DNA of 64,000 bases from LMUY01 sp964246185 (GTDB lineage Bacteria > Pseudomonadota > Alphaproteobacteria > Acetobacterales > Acetobacteraceae), in assembly GCA_964246185.1 (NCBI GenBank), contig CAXTPP010000002.1, positions 7,636 to 71,635 on the forward strand, in the 5' to 3' direction. Positions within the stretch are counted from its first letter, which is position 1. Every line of letters begins with the position of its first letter. Positions 7,333 to 18,636 of the stretch are shown one piece after another. Below the pieces are notes generated by a model, which was given only the letters and a program-made list of their open reading frames with translations, made no database searches and was not told the origin of the DNA. The translations under genes and the position numbers were made by a program.

Positions 7333-8511
7333 TCAGCCGTGTGGCGTGAACACCACCTTGGTGCAGTGGTCCTTCTTGTCGCGGAACTTCTCATACAGCG
7401 CCGGGCCGTCCTCCAGTTTGCTGGACCGGTGGCTGATGATGAAGGACGGGTCGATCTCCTTCTTTTGAATGCGCTCCAACAGCGGCTGCAGGTAGCGCAC
7501 CATGTGCGTCTGACCGGTTTTCAGCGTCAGCCCTTTGTTCATCAGCACGCCCAGCATCACCGGGCCGACCGGGCCGGCATACACGCCCGGCATGGACACG
7601 ATGCCGCCCGGCCGGCAGGCCAGGATGGCCTGGTTGAGCGCGAACGGCCGCTCCATGCTGGTGGTGGCGCCCATCACGGCGGAGCTGACCTTCTGCAGCA
7701 GCGTGTCGGCGCCGTGCGACTCCATGCCGACCGCCTCGATCACGGCGTCCGGCCCGAGGCCGTGCGTCATCTCCATGATGGTTTCCTGCACTTTGTCGTC
7801 GCGGAAATCGATCGTCTCCGCGCCGGCCTCGCGCGCCAGGGCCAGGCGCTCCGGCACCGTATCGATGGCGATGACGCGCTTGGCGCCCAGCAGGAAGCAG
7901 GACTTGACCGCCAGCACGCCCACCGGCCCGCAGCCCCAGACGGCGATGGTGTCCGTGGGAGTGACCTCGCAGTGCTCGGCGGCCTGGTAGGCGGTCGGGA
8001 AAATGTCGCTGAGAAACAGCACCTGCTCGTCCGTCAGCCCCTCCGGCACCTTGATCGGGCCAACGTCGGCATACGGCACGCGGAGGTATTCGGCCTGTCC
8101 GCCGGCGAACCCGCCCGTGGCGTGGGAGAAGCCGAACAGCCCGGCCAGCGGATAGCCGTAGGTCTCGGCCTGCATCTTGCCGTTCGGGTTGGTGCGCTCG
8201 CAGCAGCTCCAGTTGCCCATCTTGCACATCCGGCACTCGCCGCAGCAGATGGTGAACGGCACCACGATGCGGTCGCCAACCTTGAGCTTCTTGTTGTCGG
8301 CGCCGACCTCGATCACCTCGCCCATGGTTTCATGGCCCAGGATGTCGCCCTTTTCCATGGTCGGCATGAACCCGCCCATGAGGTGGAGGTCCGAGCCGCA
8401 GATCGCGCAGGCCGTCACCTTGATGATGACATCGCGGCCGTGCTCGATCTTGGGGTCCGGCACCGTGTCGCAGCGGATGTCGCTCTTGCCGTGCCAGGTG
8501 AGTGCCTTCAT
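7333..8511 (-). CDS. Zinc-dependent alcohol dehydrogenase
   Basis: A 392-residue medium-chain dehydrogenase. Catalytic-zinc residues are visible in CAICGSDLH (Cys) and the GHE of GHETMGEV. The structural-zinc cysteine cluster is CCGECRMCKMGNWSCC, and the NAD(P) site is the Rossmann motif WGCGPVGVL. Family members oxidise alcohols or formaldehyde; length and cysteine pattern fit the zinc-dependent ADH / formaldehyde-dehydrogenase-like group, and the true substrate is unknown. The MKALTWHGK start at 8511 is typical of the group. It lies 59 bp after pyrF on the same strand and converges on moxR across a hairpin. Confidence 0.9.
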   Translation of the reverse strand: MKALTWHGKSDIRCDTVPDPKIEHGRDVIIKVTACAICGSDLHLMGGFMPTMEKGDILGHETMGEVIEVGADNKKLKVGDRIVVPFTICCGECRMCKMGNWSCCERTNPNGKMQAETYGYPLAGLFGFSHATGGFAGGQAEYLRVPYADVGPIKVPEGLTDEQVLFLSDIFPTAYQAAEHCEVTPTDTIAVWGCGPVGVLAVKSCFLLGAKRVIAIDTVPERLALAREAGAETIDFRDDKVQETIMEMTHGLGPDAVIEAVGMESHGADTLLQKVSSAVMGATTSMERPFALNQAILACRPGGIVSMPGVYAGPVGPVMLGVLMNKGLTLKTGQTHMVRYLQPLLERIQKKEIDPSFIISHRSSKLEDGPALYEKFRDKKDHCTKVVFTPHG

Positions 8512-8570
8512 CGATGTTCTCGTTGATGCTGTGGTTATCGACTTACGCCGCGCACCGGACGGGGTTGCCA

Positions 8571-9299
8571 TCATCCGGCTGCCATGTCCTCGATTATCCA
8601 CAGCGCGGCATCCCGGGGCGAGGCGGCCCGGATCACCGGCCGGCCGATCACGAGGTAATCCGCCCCGCGCGCGACCGCCTGGCCCGGCGTGCTGACCCGG
8701 CGCTGGTCGCCCGCATCGCCGCCGGGCAGCCGGATGCCCGGAGTCACGATGACGAGGTCCCGGCCTGCCGCCGCCCGGAGCGCACCCAGGTCGTCCGCTG
8801 CCGATGCGATCACGCCGGCACAGCCCGCCTCCGCCGCATCGCGCACCCGGCGTTCCACCAGGGCCTGCACGCCGATGCAGTAGCCCATGGCTCGCAGCGC
8901 CGCGTCGTCCAGGCTGGTCAGCACCGTCACCGCAAGCACGCCCAGCCCCGACCCGGCCGCGCCCGTCACCGCGGCCCGCATCACTTGCGGCTCGCCGTGC
9001 ACGGTCAGGAAGCGTGCGCCCCGCTGCGCGATGGAGGCTGTGCCGTGACGCACCGTCTCGCCGATGTCGTGCAGCTTGTAATCCAGGAACACTTGCCGGC
9101 CATCCCGCAGCAGCTCGTCCACCAGGGCGTCGGCGCCAGGCTGGAACAGCAGCCACATGCCCAGCTTGTAGAACGATACCAGGCCGTCCAAAGCCGCCAC
9201 CAGCCGGCGGGCGTCGTCGGGGGCCGGCACGTCAAGCGCCACGATCAACCGGTCCTCGATGCGGGCCGGCGTGCCGCGGTCAGGTATTGGCCTGCCCAT
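8571..9299 (-). CDS. pyrF: Orotidine 5'-phosphate decarboxylase
   Basis: A 242-residue TIM-barrel enzyme that catalyses the last step of UMP synthesis, OMP to UMP plus CO2. Diagnostic motifs are LIVALDVP at the first strand, the catalytic DYKLHDI (Lys and Asp), the VTVLTS strand, VTPGIRLPGGDAGDQRR and the phosphate-binding YLVIGRPVIRA. Length is normal for group I enzymes. It lies downstream of galU and the sugar mutase gene. UTP made from UMP feeds GalU, which may be why they cluster. The 54-bp gap to the mutase gene contains only a short shadow frame. Confidence 0.96.
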   Translation of the reverse strand: MGRPIPDRGTPARIEDRLIVALDVPAPDDARRLVAALDGLVSFYKLGMWLLFQPGADALVDELLRDGRQVFLDYKLHDIGETVRHGTASIAQRGARFLTVHGEPQVMRAAVTGAAGSGLGVLAVTVLTSLDDAALRAMGYCIGVQALVERRVRDAAEAGCAGVIASAADDLGALRAAAGRDLVIVTPGIRLPGGDAGDQRRVSTPGQAVARGADYLVIGRPVIRAASPRDAALWIIEDMAAG

Positions 9300-9353
9300 C
9301 CACCAATGGCATGTCGCCGAGCGCGATGGCCCGCCGCATGGCTTCCAGGTCGG

Positions 9354-10763
9354 TCAATGCCCGGCGTTGGCGCCGGAGAAGTCGGGCGCGGCCAAGCCAG
9401 AGGCTGCCAACTGCCCGGACAGCGCGGTTTTCAGCCGTTCCAGCCCGGCCTCGCTGGTCGCCTCGCAACGCGCCACCAGCACCGCCTGGGTGTTGGACGC
9501 GCGCAGCAGCCACCAGCCGTCCTCGGTGGCCACCCGCACGCCGTCGATGTCCGCCACCTTCGCGCCCGATTGCCTCAGCCGGGCCGCCACCTCCTCGATC
9601 ACGCCGAACTTGCGGGTGTCCGGGCAGTCGAACCGCAGCTCCGGCGTGTTGACGACGTGGGGCAGCGCCTCGCGCACGGCGGACAGCTTGTCCGGCAGGC
9701 GGGCCAGGATGCCCAGCAACCGCACCGAGGCATACAGCGCGTCATCGAACCCATACCACTTGTCGGCGAAGAACACGTGCCCGCTCATCTCGCCCGCCAG
9801 CGGCGAGCCGGTATCCGCCATCTTGGCCTTGATGAGCGAGTGGCCGGTCTTCCACATCAGCGGCGTGCCGCCTGCCTTGGCGATCTCGTCGAACAGCACC
9901 TGGCTTGCCTTCACGTCGGCGATGATGGTGGCCTTCGGGTAGGATTTCAGCACGTCGCGCGCCAGCACCACCAGCAGCTGGTCGCCGAACAGCATCTCGC
10001 CCTTGTCGTCCACCACGCCGATCCGGTCGGCGTCGCCATCGAAGGCGATCCCGAGATCGGCGCCCTGCTCGCGCACCGCCGCAATCAGCTGCTCCAGGTT
10101 CTTGGGCACCGTCGGGTCGGGGTGATGCGCCGGGAAATTGCCGTCGATCGCGCCGTTCAGCACCGTGTGCTTGCCAGGCAGCGTCCTGACCAGGCGTTGC
10201 AGCACCTCGCCCGCCGCGCCGTTGCCGTTGTCCCACACCACCGTCGAGATGCGGTCGCCGCCGTCCCAGTCGCTCAACAGCCGGGCCACGTACTCGGCCG
10301 CCACGTCTGCATCCCGGACACGGCCCGGCGTTTCGGCCACCACGTCCCCGGCGGCGGCCATGGTGCCGATCTGCTGGATTTGGACGCCGAAGAACGGCTT
10401 GCGGCCCAGCATCATCTTGAAGCCGTTGTAGTCGGGCGGGTTATGGCTGCCGGTGACCATCACCGCACCCGCCGTCTCCATCGTGGTGGCGGTGTAGTAG
10501 AGCATCGGCGTCGGGCACAGCCCCACCCGCAGCACTTCCAGCCCGCAGGCCATCAATCCACGTACCAGCTCAGGCTCCAGGTCGGGGGAGGACAGCCGGC
10601 CGTCATAGCCGACTGCCACCGTCTTGCCGCCGCCGCGCACCAGGATGGAGCCGAAGCAGCGTCCGATGGCGAAGGCGTCCGCCGGGTGCAGGGTGCGGCC
10701 GACGACGCCGCGGATGTCGTACTCCCGCAGCGAGGTGGGATCGAAGTCATGCTGGAAACCCAT
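9354..10763 (-). CDS. Phosphomannomutase/phosphoglucomutase
   Basis: A 469-residue alpha-D-phosphohexomutase, ManB/AlgC type, interconverting hexose 1- and 6-phosphates for surface polysaccharides. The phosphoserine is in TGSHNPPDYNG (Ser about 106), the Mg loop is DGDADR (242-247), the sugar-binding loop is GEMSGH (324-329), and the phosphate loop is in RASNTQAVLVARCEA. Substrate preference (mannose or glucose) cannot be told from these motifs. The start ATG at 10763 lies inside the end of galU (17-bp overlap), indicating coupled expression to supply glucose-1-phosphate and UDP-glucose. Confidence 0.94.
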   Translation of the reverse strand: MGFQHDFDPTSLREYDIRGVVGRTLHPADAFAIGRCFGSILVRGGGKTVAVGYDGRLSSPDLEPELVRGLMACGLEVLRVGLCPTPMLYYTATTMETAGAVMVTGSHNPPDYNGFKMMLGRKPFFGVQIQQIGTMAAAGDVVAETPGRVRDADVAAEYVARLLSDWDGGDRISTVVWDNGNGAAGEVLQRLVRTLPGKHTVLNGAIDGNFPAHHPDPTVPKNLEQLIAAVREQGADLGIAFDGDADRIGVVDDKGEMLFGDQLLVVLARDVLKSYPKATIIADVKASQVLFDEIAKAGGTPLMWKTGHSLIKAKMADTGSPLAGEMSGHVFFADKWYGFDDALYASVRLLGILARLPDKLSAVREALPHVVNTPELRFDCPDTRKFGVIEEVAARLRQSGAKVADIDGVRVATEDGWWLLRASNTQAVLVARCEATSEAGLERLKTALSGQLAASGLAAPDFSGANAGH

Positions 10764-11637
10764 CGGGCACCTCCCGGTACTTGGTCAAGAACTTGCGTAC
10801 GGCGTCGCGGAGGTCCGGGCGCTGCAGCGCGAAGGCAATCTGCGCTTCAAGGAAACCCGCCTTGTCGCCGCAATCGAACCGCTCGCCCTTGTAGCGCAGA
10901 CCGTGGAATGGCACCTGGCCGATCATCTTGGCCATGGCGTCCGTGAGCTGGACCTCGTTGCCGGAGCCACGCTCCATTTTGTTCAAGTAGTCCAATATCT
11001 GCGGCATCAGCACGTAGCGTCCGATGATGGACAGGTTGGACGGCGCCACTGCCGGGTCCGGCTTCTCGACCAGCCCCCTGACCTCCACCAGCCGGCCATC
11101 ATCGGCGCCTACGTCAAGGATGCCGTAGCGGTTGGTCTGGTCGTGCGGCACCTCGGTCACGGCGACGATGTTGCCGCCGGTCTCGTGGTACGCATCGGCA
11201 AGCTGCTTGAGGCAGGGGGTTTCGGACAGCACCAGGTCGTCCGGCAGTATGATGGCGAACGGGTCGTCGCCTATGAAGGACCGGGCGCACCAGATGGCAT
11301 GGCCCAGCCCGAGCGGCACCTGCTGGCGCACGGTGGCGATGGAGCCGGGCGGCACTGCCATCTCCCGCAGCATGGCCATCATCTCGGTCTTGCCGCGCTC
11401 CCGCAGGTTCGCTTCCAGTTCGAACGCGATGTCGAAATGCTCGACCAAGCCGGTCTTGCCGCGCCCCGTGACCATGCAGAACTGCTCGATCCCAGCCGCC
11501 CGCGCCTCCTCCACCGCATACTGGATCAGCGGCTTGTCGACGACCGGCAGCATCTCCTTTGCTGTCGCCTTGGTGGCAGGCAGGAAGCGGGTGCCGAGCC
11601 CCGCCACGGGGAGAACGGCCTTGCGCAGTGGCTTCAT
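10747..11637 (-). CDS. galU: UTP-glucose-1-phosphate uridylyltransferase
   Basis: A 296-residue nucleotidyltransferase making UDP-glucose from UTP and glucose-1-phosphate. The N-terminal signature GLGTRFLPATKATAKEMLP and VDKPLIQYAVEEA, the central NRYGILDV and EKP segments, and the RFDCGDKAGFLEAQ end match bacterial GalU. The ATG at 11637 (MKPLRKAVLP) is chosen over an upstream in-frame start at 11700 because it matches the family's N-terminus. It overlaps the mutase gene by 17 bp. It probably heads the leftward unit galU-mutase-pyrF-adh. Confidence 0.96.
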   Translation of the reverse strand: MKPLRKAVLPVAGLGTRFLPATKATAKEMLPVVDKPLIQYAVEEARAAGIEQFCMVTGRGKTGLVEHFDIAFELEANLRERGKTEMMAMLREMAVPPGSIATVRQQVPLGLGHAIWCARSFIGDDPFAIILPDDLVLSETPCLKQLADAYHETGGNIVAVTEVPHDQTNRYGILDVGADDGRLVEVRGLVEKPDPAVAPSNLSIIGRYVLMPQILDYLNKMERGSGNEVQLTDAMAKMIGQVPFHGLRYKGERFDCGDKAGFLEAQIAFALQRPDLRDAVRKFLTKYREVPDGFPA

Positions 11638-11722
11638 GGCGGACCTTGGTCTGGAACGGAACGGATTCCGGCGATTTTCGTCGTTGCCGATAGGTCGCAC
11701 GCCACCGCACCGCCATCAAGCC

Positions 11723-13996
<2,274 letters not shown>

Positions 13997-14081
13997 CGCC
14001 GCCTCGCTGCCTGTTGCCGTTCAGTTACGGACGGAGCAGCGCGCGATGCAACCCGAAGCCAGGACATGACAGCCAACGAAA

Positions 14082-14164
14082 TGCGGCCGAGAAGACTCGA
14101 ACTTCCACAGGGTTTCCCCCACAAGCACCTCAAGCTTGCGCGTCTACCATTTCGCCACGGCCGC
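14082..14164 (-). tRNA. tRNA-Leu (anticodon GAG)
   Basis: An 83-nt class II tRNA on the minus strand: acceptor GCGGCCG/CGGCCGC with discriminator A, D-arm TGGCGAAATGGTAGACGC, anticodon loop TTGAGGT (GAG), a variable arm (TGTGGGGGAAACCCTGTG) typical of leucine tRNAs, and T-arm GTTCGAGTC. CCA is not encoded. It reads CTC/CTT. Confidence 0.94.
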
Positions 14165-14188
14165 ACCGTGGTTGCGGGCCTATAGCCG

Positions 14189-14848
14189 ATGGACGCGGCG
14201 GCATCAATGACTACTGCTTGGCGCGCCTCGGACGAGCCGGTGCCCTACCAGGCTGCCATCGCCGCGATGCAGGCGCACGCCACCGCCATCCGCACCGGCG
14301 ACGGCGGCGAGACGGTGTGGCTGCTGGAGCACCCTGCGCTCTACACCGCCGGAACCAGCGCGCAGCCTGCCGACCTGCTCAACCCGGCGGGCCTGCCAAC
14401 CTTCGCGGCCGGGCGCGGCGGCCAGTGGACCTACCATGGCCCGGGCCAGCGCACGGCGTATGTCATGCTCGACCTGACCCGGCCGCACGGCGTCGTCTCG
14501 GCACGCGACGTGCGAGCTTACGTCTGGGGGCTGGAGGAATGGCTGATCCGCGCCCTCGACCAATTCAACGTCCGCGGCGGACGGCGGGCTGGCCGGGTCG
14601 GCATCTGGGTGTCGGACGCGGCCGGGCGCGAAAGCAAGATCGCCGCCATCGGCGTGCGCGTGACAAGGTGGGTCAGCTGGCACGGAATCGCGCTCAACGT
14701 GTCCCCCGACCTCGCGCATTTCGACGGCATCGTGCCGTGCGGCATCCGCGAGCACGGGGTGACGAGCCTGGAGGCGCTCGGCATCACGGCGAGCCTGGAA
14801 GATGCGGACCTGGCGTTGCGCGCCGCCTGGCCGGCGGTTTTCGGCTAG
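14189..14848 (+). CDS. lipB: Octanoyl-[acyl-carrier-protein]-protein N-octanoyltransferase
   Basis: A 219-residue lipoate biosynthesis enzyme. It moves octanoate from ACP to the lipoyl domains of E2 and GcvH proteins, before LipA adds sulfur. Motifs are LLEHPALYTAGTSA, the substrate pocket GRGGQWTYHGPGQ, the catalytic Lys in ESKIAAIGVRV and the catalytic Cys in VPCGIREHGVTSLE. One obvious client is SucB, encoded at the right edge of this window. Either the ATG at 14189 or the ATG at 14207 could be the start; the latter has GGCGG upstream. It diverges from tRNA-Leu. Confidence 0.95.
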   Translation: MDAAASMTTAWRASDEPVPYQAAIAAMQAHATAIRTGDGGETVWLLEHPALYTAGTSAQPADLLNPAGLPTFAAGRGGQWTYHGPGQRTAYVMLDLTRPHGVVSARDVRAYVWGLEEWLIRALDQFNVRGGRRAGRVGIWVSDAAGRESKIAAIGVRVTRWVSWHGIALNVSPDLAHFDGIVPCGIREHGVTSLEALGITASLEDADLALRAAWPAVFG

Positions 14849-14979
14849 GCCAAGAATCGGCCAGGCCAAGAACTGGCCCCGCGACCACGGCGACGCCCCA
14901 GGTGCTGGTCAAAAGCGCCAAGTCAGGCAAGCAGGCGGTGCACAAGCCGGAGGAGCTCAAGGCGAAGTAACGCTGCTGT

Positions 14980-15381
14980 TCAATACGGGTAGAAGAACGG
15001 CCTCGGATAGAAGAATGGCCGTGGATAGAACGGCGGCGGGTAAAGCAGCGGCGGCGCAACGGCGTAACCCGGCACTGGATAGTAAGATGGCTGCGCGACG
15101 TAAGCTGGGCCGGCATAAGGGTAATACGGCCTTGCCGGGCTTGCTTGGGGCACATTGCCCGGCGCGCCGCCAAGCCGAGTGCCGTTCACGGCTGGCCGGG
15201 GCCGATTGCCTGGGCCACCGAGCTGGCCTTGGTTGAGGCTGTCCACCTGGGCGTCGCCGGTGTTGTTGCCGGCGTCCACGCGGCGGTTCACGTTCGAGTA
15301 AGGGTGCGACGCATCGGCAGCGGCAGCGGCAAGCGGGACCGCGACAATCGACACGGCGGCGAAAAACGGCAGGACCTTCAC
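14980..15381 (-). CDS. Secreted proline/tyrosine-rich hypothetical protein
   Basis: A 133-residue protein with a signal peptide (MKVLPFFAAVSIVAVPLAAAAADA) and a mature part of two kinds. Residues about 25-80 are polar with Asn/Gly-rich stretches (NAGNNTGDAQ-like, GQLGGPGN). The C-terminal 45 residues are rich in Pro, Tyr and Phe and end in near-repeats of YPRPFF. No enzyme motif is visible. Such tails suggest a surface or periplasmic structural protein. The GTG at 15381 is chosen because AGGGAGG precedes it by 5 nt; an ATG 24 nt upstream would put that site inside the gene. Family unknown to me. Confidence 0.72.
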   Translation of the reverse strand: MKVLPFFAAVSIVAVPLAAAAADASHPYSNVNRRVDAGNNTGDAQVDSLNQGQLGGPGNRPRPAVNGTRLGGAPGNVPQASPARPYYPYAGPAYVAQPSYYPVPGYAVAPPLLYPPPFYPRPFFYPRPFFYPY

Positions 15382-15534
15382 CTCAGCCTCCCTGATGAAC
15401 GACAAGCACGGAATGCATCCAATGGGCAGCTTTCACGGATGCCCGAAAACGGTTATGGCCGCAGGACGCCGATTGTCCAGCCACGGTTGCAAATCGTTTC
15501 ATGGCCACCCACGCACGACGCTGCGACGCGAGGG

Positions 15535-15804
15535 TCAGGCCTGGCGGAAGAACCCTGGGCCGTCCGGCGGCTCCGCCCAATTCTCCTCGACGCGGCTGAC
15601 GGCAGCGTGGCGAGGCCCACGGCGGCAGGCCCGCAACAGCTCCTCGACGGCATCGGTTTCGCCGTAAACCAGCGCTTCCACGCCGCCATCCGGTCGGTTG
15701 CGCACCCAGCCGTGCACTCCCGTCGCTTGCGCCTGAGCCACCATCCAGTCGCGGTAGCCGACGCCCTGCACGCGCCCGCTGATCACTAAGCGGCGGGCCC
15801 TCAC
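15535..15804 (-). CDS. acyP: Acylphosphatase
   Basis: An 89-residue acylphosphatase, hydrolysing acyl phosphates such as acetyl phosphate and 1,3-bisphosphoglycerate. The active-site loop GRVQGVGYRDW carries the catalytic Arg, and the asparagine is in GWVRNRPDGGVEALVYG. Length is the usual 90 or so residues. The GTG start at 15804 overlaps the TGA of the ATP12 gene (GTGA). It is the last gene of the long leftward series that begins with the ribosomal operon. Confidence 0.93.
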   Translation of the reverse strand: MRARRLVISGRVQGVGYRDWMVAQAQATGVHGWVRNRPDGGVEALVYGETDAVEELLRACRRGPRHAAVSRVEENWAEPPDGPGFFRQA

Positions 15805-16502
15805 CGCACCAGTCCGATGAAGCGGGCGCTGCCGGCGATGTCGGCGGCGACATTGGCCCGGCGTGCCGTGGCTTCGGCGTCCTCGCCCCACAGCTCGGCC
15901 TGGAACAGCTCGTCCACGCAGGACAAGCCATAGGCCTCGGCCGCCGCCAGCACGCCGCGCGCCAGGGCCAGGCCGAGCACCAGGCTGCCCAGCGCCGGCA
16001 CCGCGATGCCGAGCCCGGCCAGCACCCAACCGCCCTCCGCCGCCACCGCCCGCCGCAACGTGTCCAGGGCCGCCGGGTCCTGCCGCACGAACATGATCCC
16101 GGACGTGACCTGCAACTCCGCGCCGAGATCCTGCCGCACCCAATCAAGCCAGGGACCCCAGGCAGCATCCTGGCGCAGCGCCAGGGCTGGCGGCGCCTCC
16201 GCGCGATAGCAGAGCAGGTCGGTTTCGCCATAGGCGGCGATGGCGGCCGCCATCGGCGCCGGGTCCGGCACGATGCGGAGCTGGGCGGTGCCGGCCAGCC
16301 GGGTCAGCGGCACGTCCGCGTAATCCATGACGCCGCTATCGGCCCCAGCCAGCTGCCACTCCGCCGCCACGGCCTCCGCCAGCGCCGGCTGCGGCACGAG
16401 CAGCGGCGGCCCGTCCGGCAGGCGGAGCGGCCTGCCGTCCAGGGTGACGCCCCAGCCCTCCCGCATCGGCACGGCATGCGCCTGAGACCAGACCCGCTTC
16501 AC
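15801..16502 (-). CDS. ATP12 family F1-ATPase assembly chaperone
   Basis: A 233-residue ATP12-family protein. In mitochondria ATP12 binds free F1 alpha subunits before hexamer assembly, and alphaproteobacterial homologs are thought to do the same. Seen are the N-terminal WGVTLDGRPLRLPDG block, MDYADVPLTRLAGTA, the GETDLLCYRA motif and a C-terminal helical half ending in a DELFQAELWGED segment, all characteristic of the family. The GTG start at 16502 overlaps the stop of the AsmA-like gene by 4 nt, and its own stop overlaps acyP by 4 nt. This three-gene chain is almost certainly co-translated. Confidence 0.92.
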   Translation of the reverse strand: MKRVWSQAHAVPMREGWGVTLDGRPLRLPDGPPLLVPQPALAEAVAAEWQLAGADSGVMDYADVPLTRLAGTAQLRIVPDPAPMAAAIAAYGETDLLCYRAEAPPALALRQDAAWGPWLDWVRQDLGAELQVTSGIMFVRQDPAALDTLRRAVAAEGGWVLAGLGIAVPALGSLVLGLALARGVLAAAEAYGLSCVDELFQAELWGEDAEATARRANVAADIAGSARFIGLVR

Positions 16503-18631
16503 CGCAGGAAGCTCCGCAGCAGGTCGGCGGGCTTGACGGCCTTGACTGTGATCTCCGCCGGCAGCGGGCCGGGCCGGCCGTCCCGCGCTGCCGACAGCTC
16601 GGCCGCGCAATCGTCCGCCGGGCCAGCCAGCCCGCCGATCACCACGCCGGCGCGCCCATTTGACCCGGCGTTGTCCAGCACCACCGCGGGGTGGCGCAGG
16701 CTGCCGTCCACGCGCATGGGGGCGGAAACGCCGGCGCTGCCGAGCCGCAGCAACGGGCGCAGCCGCAGCGCCATCGTCTCGTCCGCCAAGTCCAGCGTGC
16801 CGCCGCCTTCCACCGTAAGCCGTGAGGCGTCCAGCTTGAGCGCCGCGACGCTCACCTGCCCGCCCTGCGCGTTGGCCCGCACCGCGAGGCAGCGCACCCG
16901 GCTGCGGCCGCCCGGGTCGAGCCCTATGCCGGCCGAGCGCAACGCGTCTCCCAACGCGGCTGCCAGGGCGGCGTTGGACACGTTCCCATCCACCAGCGCG
17001 ATCCCGGCATGGCCGTCCAGCGACGACGCCAGCGCGTGCGGGGTGGACCCGGCGGCGCGCACCGCCACGTCCAGCTGCGCCGCCCCGTCCGACCCGCCAG
17101 GCAGACCGAGCGCCTGCAACAGCGGGTCGAGCGCGAACCCGGCCGAGCGCAGGTTCAGCACAACCGGCGGCGCGGCAGGGCGGGCATCGACGCTGGCGGA
17201 CAAATCCAGCCGCCCTTCCGGAGCTTGCAGAGAGACCGGGTCGAGCCGCAGCACACCGTCCAGCAAGGCGAGATGGCCCGCCACGGCGTGGTAATCCGTG
17301 CTGCCCAGGCGAAGCGTGCCAATGGTGAGCTGCAAGTCGGCGTCGGCGCGGCGCAGCACGCCCCATGGCAGCGGCGCGTCGGAGAACACCCGGGCGGGCA
17401 CGGCGGGCGGCGGGGGCGCAGGCGCAACCGCCGGCGCAGGGCTGGCGGCTGGCGGCCGGGCGAGGCGGCGGAGCGCATCCGCGTCCAGCCGGGCGGAAAC
17501 CAGCGCGCCCCGCACCGCAGGCCACGGCGTGGTGGCGACCGCCAGATCGCCTGCCGCGTCACCCAGGGGGGACGACACGCTCAGCCCGCGCAGCGTCATC
17601 CCCTGCTCCGCCGGGCTCAGGCCGCTCGTAATGTGCCAGGGGCCGCCGGCGACCGCGCCCTCCGCTGCCAGCTTGGCTGGCTGACCCAGCGGCCACAGCA
17701 GGCTCAAGCTGCCCAGGGTAGCGCCCGGCAGCCACGCGCCCAGGTCGGATGGGCCGACTTGCAAGGACACATCCTGCGGCAGCCCGCTGGCCGGCAGCGT
17801 GGCCGCGAAGCGCACATCGTGGAGCGCGGGCCAGCTCAGGCGCTGCAACAGCGCGCCCAGTTGGGCCAGGTCGGGGATGGCCGCCTTGACCCGGCCTGTC
17901 AGGGAGCGCGCGGCCACGTCCGCAGCGCCGTCCAGCGACACCGTGGCACCCTCTGCCGCCGCCTTCAGCTTGACCGGCCAAGCGCCTGGGATGGCGCCGG
18001 TGACCTGGCCCCAACTGCCGAGCGCCGCATCGGCCGTGATGGCGGCGCCATTCACCTGTGCCAAGGCTTGCAGGTGCGTGGTGCTGCCGGCGAGGTCGAA
18101 CGAGGCGTGCGGCACGTCCGCCACGATTGTCTGGCCCGAACGGCCGTCATGCCAGGCCAGCCGGCCGTTCTCGACGCGCAGGCTGTCCAGCCGCGTGGCC
18201 AGGCGCGGTCCGCCGCCGCTCGAAGGTGCGCCGCCGGAAACCGCCGGACGGTCGAACAGCCAGTTGCCGCGGCCCTCCGCGTCGGTCTCGATCAGGATGT
18301 CCGGCCGCACCAGGGTGACGCTGGCAATCTCGACATGCCCGGAGAGCAGCCCCAGCAGCCGCAGCCGCGCTTCCACCCGTGCCGCCACCGCCATCTGCGG
18401 GCGCGAGCCGCCGGCCATGTTGGCCAGCGACACGTCCTCCGCCTCCAGCGCCGGGGCCAGCCCCCAACGCACCCGCAACGGCCCGGCGATGCTGAGCTGA
18501 CGGCCGGTGGCGCGGCGCACCGCCTCCGTGATGCGGCCCCGCTGCGAGTCCGGGTCGAAGGACGCCGCCAGGGCGCCGACGCCCAGCAATGCCACCGCCG
18601 CCCCCACCAAGATGACCCGACGCGCTCTCAT
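16499..18631 (-). CDS. AsmA family protein
   Basis: A 710-residue AsmA-like protein with one N-terminal membrane anchor (residues about 5-24) and a long beta-rich periplasmic part. The N-terminal domain shows a TGRQLSIAGPLRVRWGLAPALEAEDVSLAN segment, and the C-terminal AsmA_2 region has LDGHAGIALVDGNVSNA. A Pro/Ala-rich linker of about 25 residues lies near residue 390. AsmA proteins belong to the bridge-like lipid transporters linking inner and outer membranes. It starts 5 nt after rluC and overlaps the ATP12 gene by 4 nt. Confidence 0.9.
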   Translation of the reverse strand: MRARRVILVGAAVALLGVGALAASFDPDSQRGRITEAVRRATGRQLSIAGPLRVRWGLAPALEAEDVSLANMAGGSRPQMAVAARVEARLRLLGLLSGHVEIASVTLVRPDILIETDAEGRGNWLFDRPAVSGGAPSSGGGPRLATRLDSLRVENGRLAWHDGRSGQTIVADVPHASFDLAGSTTHLQALAQVNGAAITADAALGSWGQVTGAIPGAWPVKLKAAAEGATVSLDGAADVAARSLTGRVKAAIPDLAQLGALLQRLSWPALHDVRFAATLPASGLPQDVSLQVGPSDLGAWLPGATLGSLSLLWPLGQPAKLAAEGAVAGGPWHITSGLSPAEQGMTLRGLSVSSPLGDAAGDLAVATTPWPAVRGALVSARLDADALRRLARPPAASPAPAVAPAPPPPAVPARVFSDAPLPWGVLRRADADLQLTIGTLRLGSTDYHAVAGHLALLDGVLRLDPVSLQAPEGRLDLSASVDARPAAPPVVLNLRSAGFALDPLLQALGLPGGSDGAAQLDVAVRAAGSTPHALASSLDGHAGIALVDGNVSNAALAAALGDALRSAGIGLDPGGRSRVRCLAVRANAQGGQVSVAALKLDASRLTVEGGGTLDLADETMALRLRPLLRLGSAGVSAPMRVDGSLRHPAVVLDNAGSNGRAGVVIGGLAGPADDCAAELSAARDGRPGPLPAEITVKAVKPADLLRSFLR

Positions 18632-18636
18632 GCGCC

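Noticed and set aside
9300..9353. Small ORF between the mutase gene and pyrF (ends PLVDGQANT)
   Set aside because: It overlaps both neighbours' ends, is under 80 codons as an antisense/other-frame extension, and has no ribosome site.
14849..14970. Short plus-strand tail ending KPEELKAK after lipB
   Set aside because: It looks gene-like over about 25 residues but has no start and no family; too short to call a gene or remnant.
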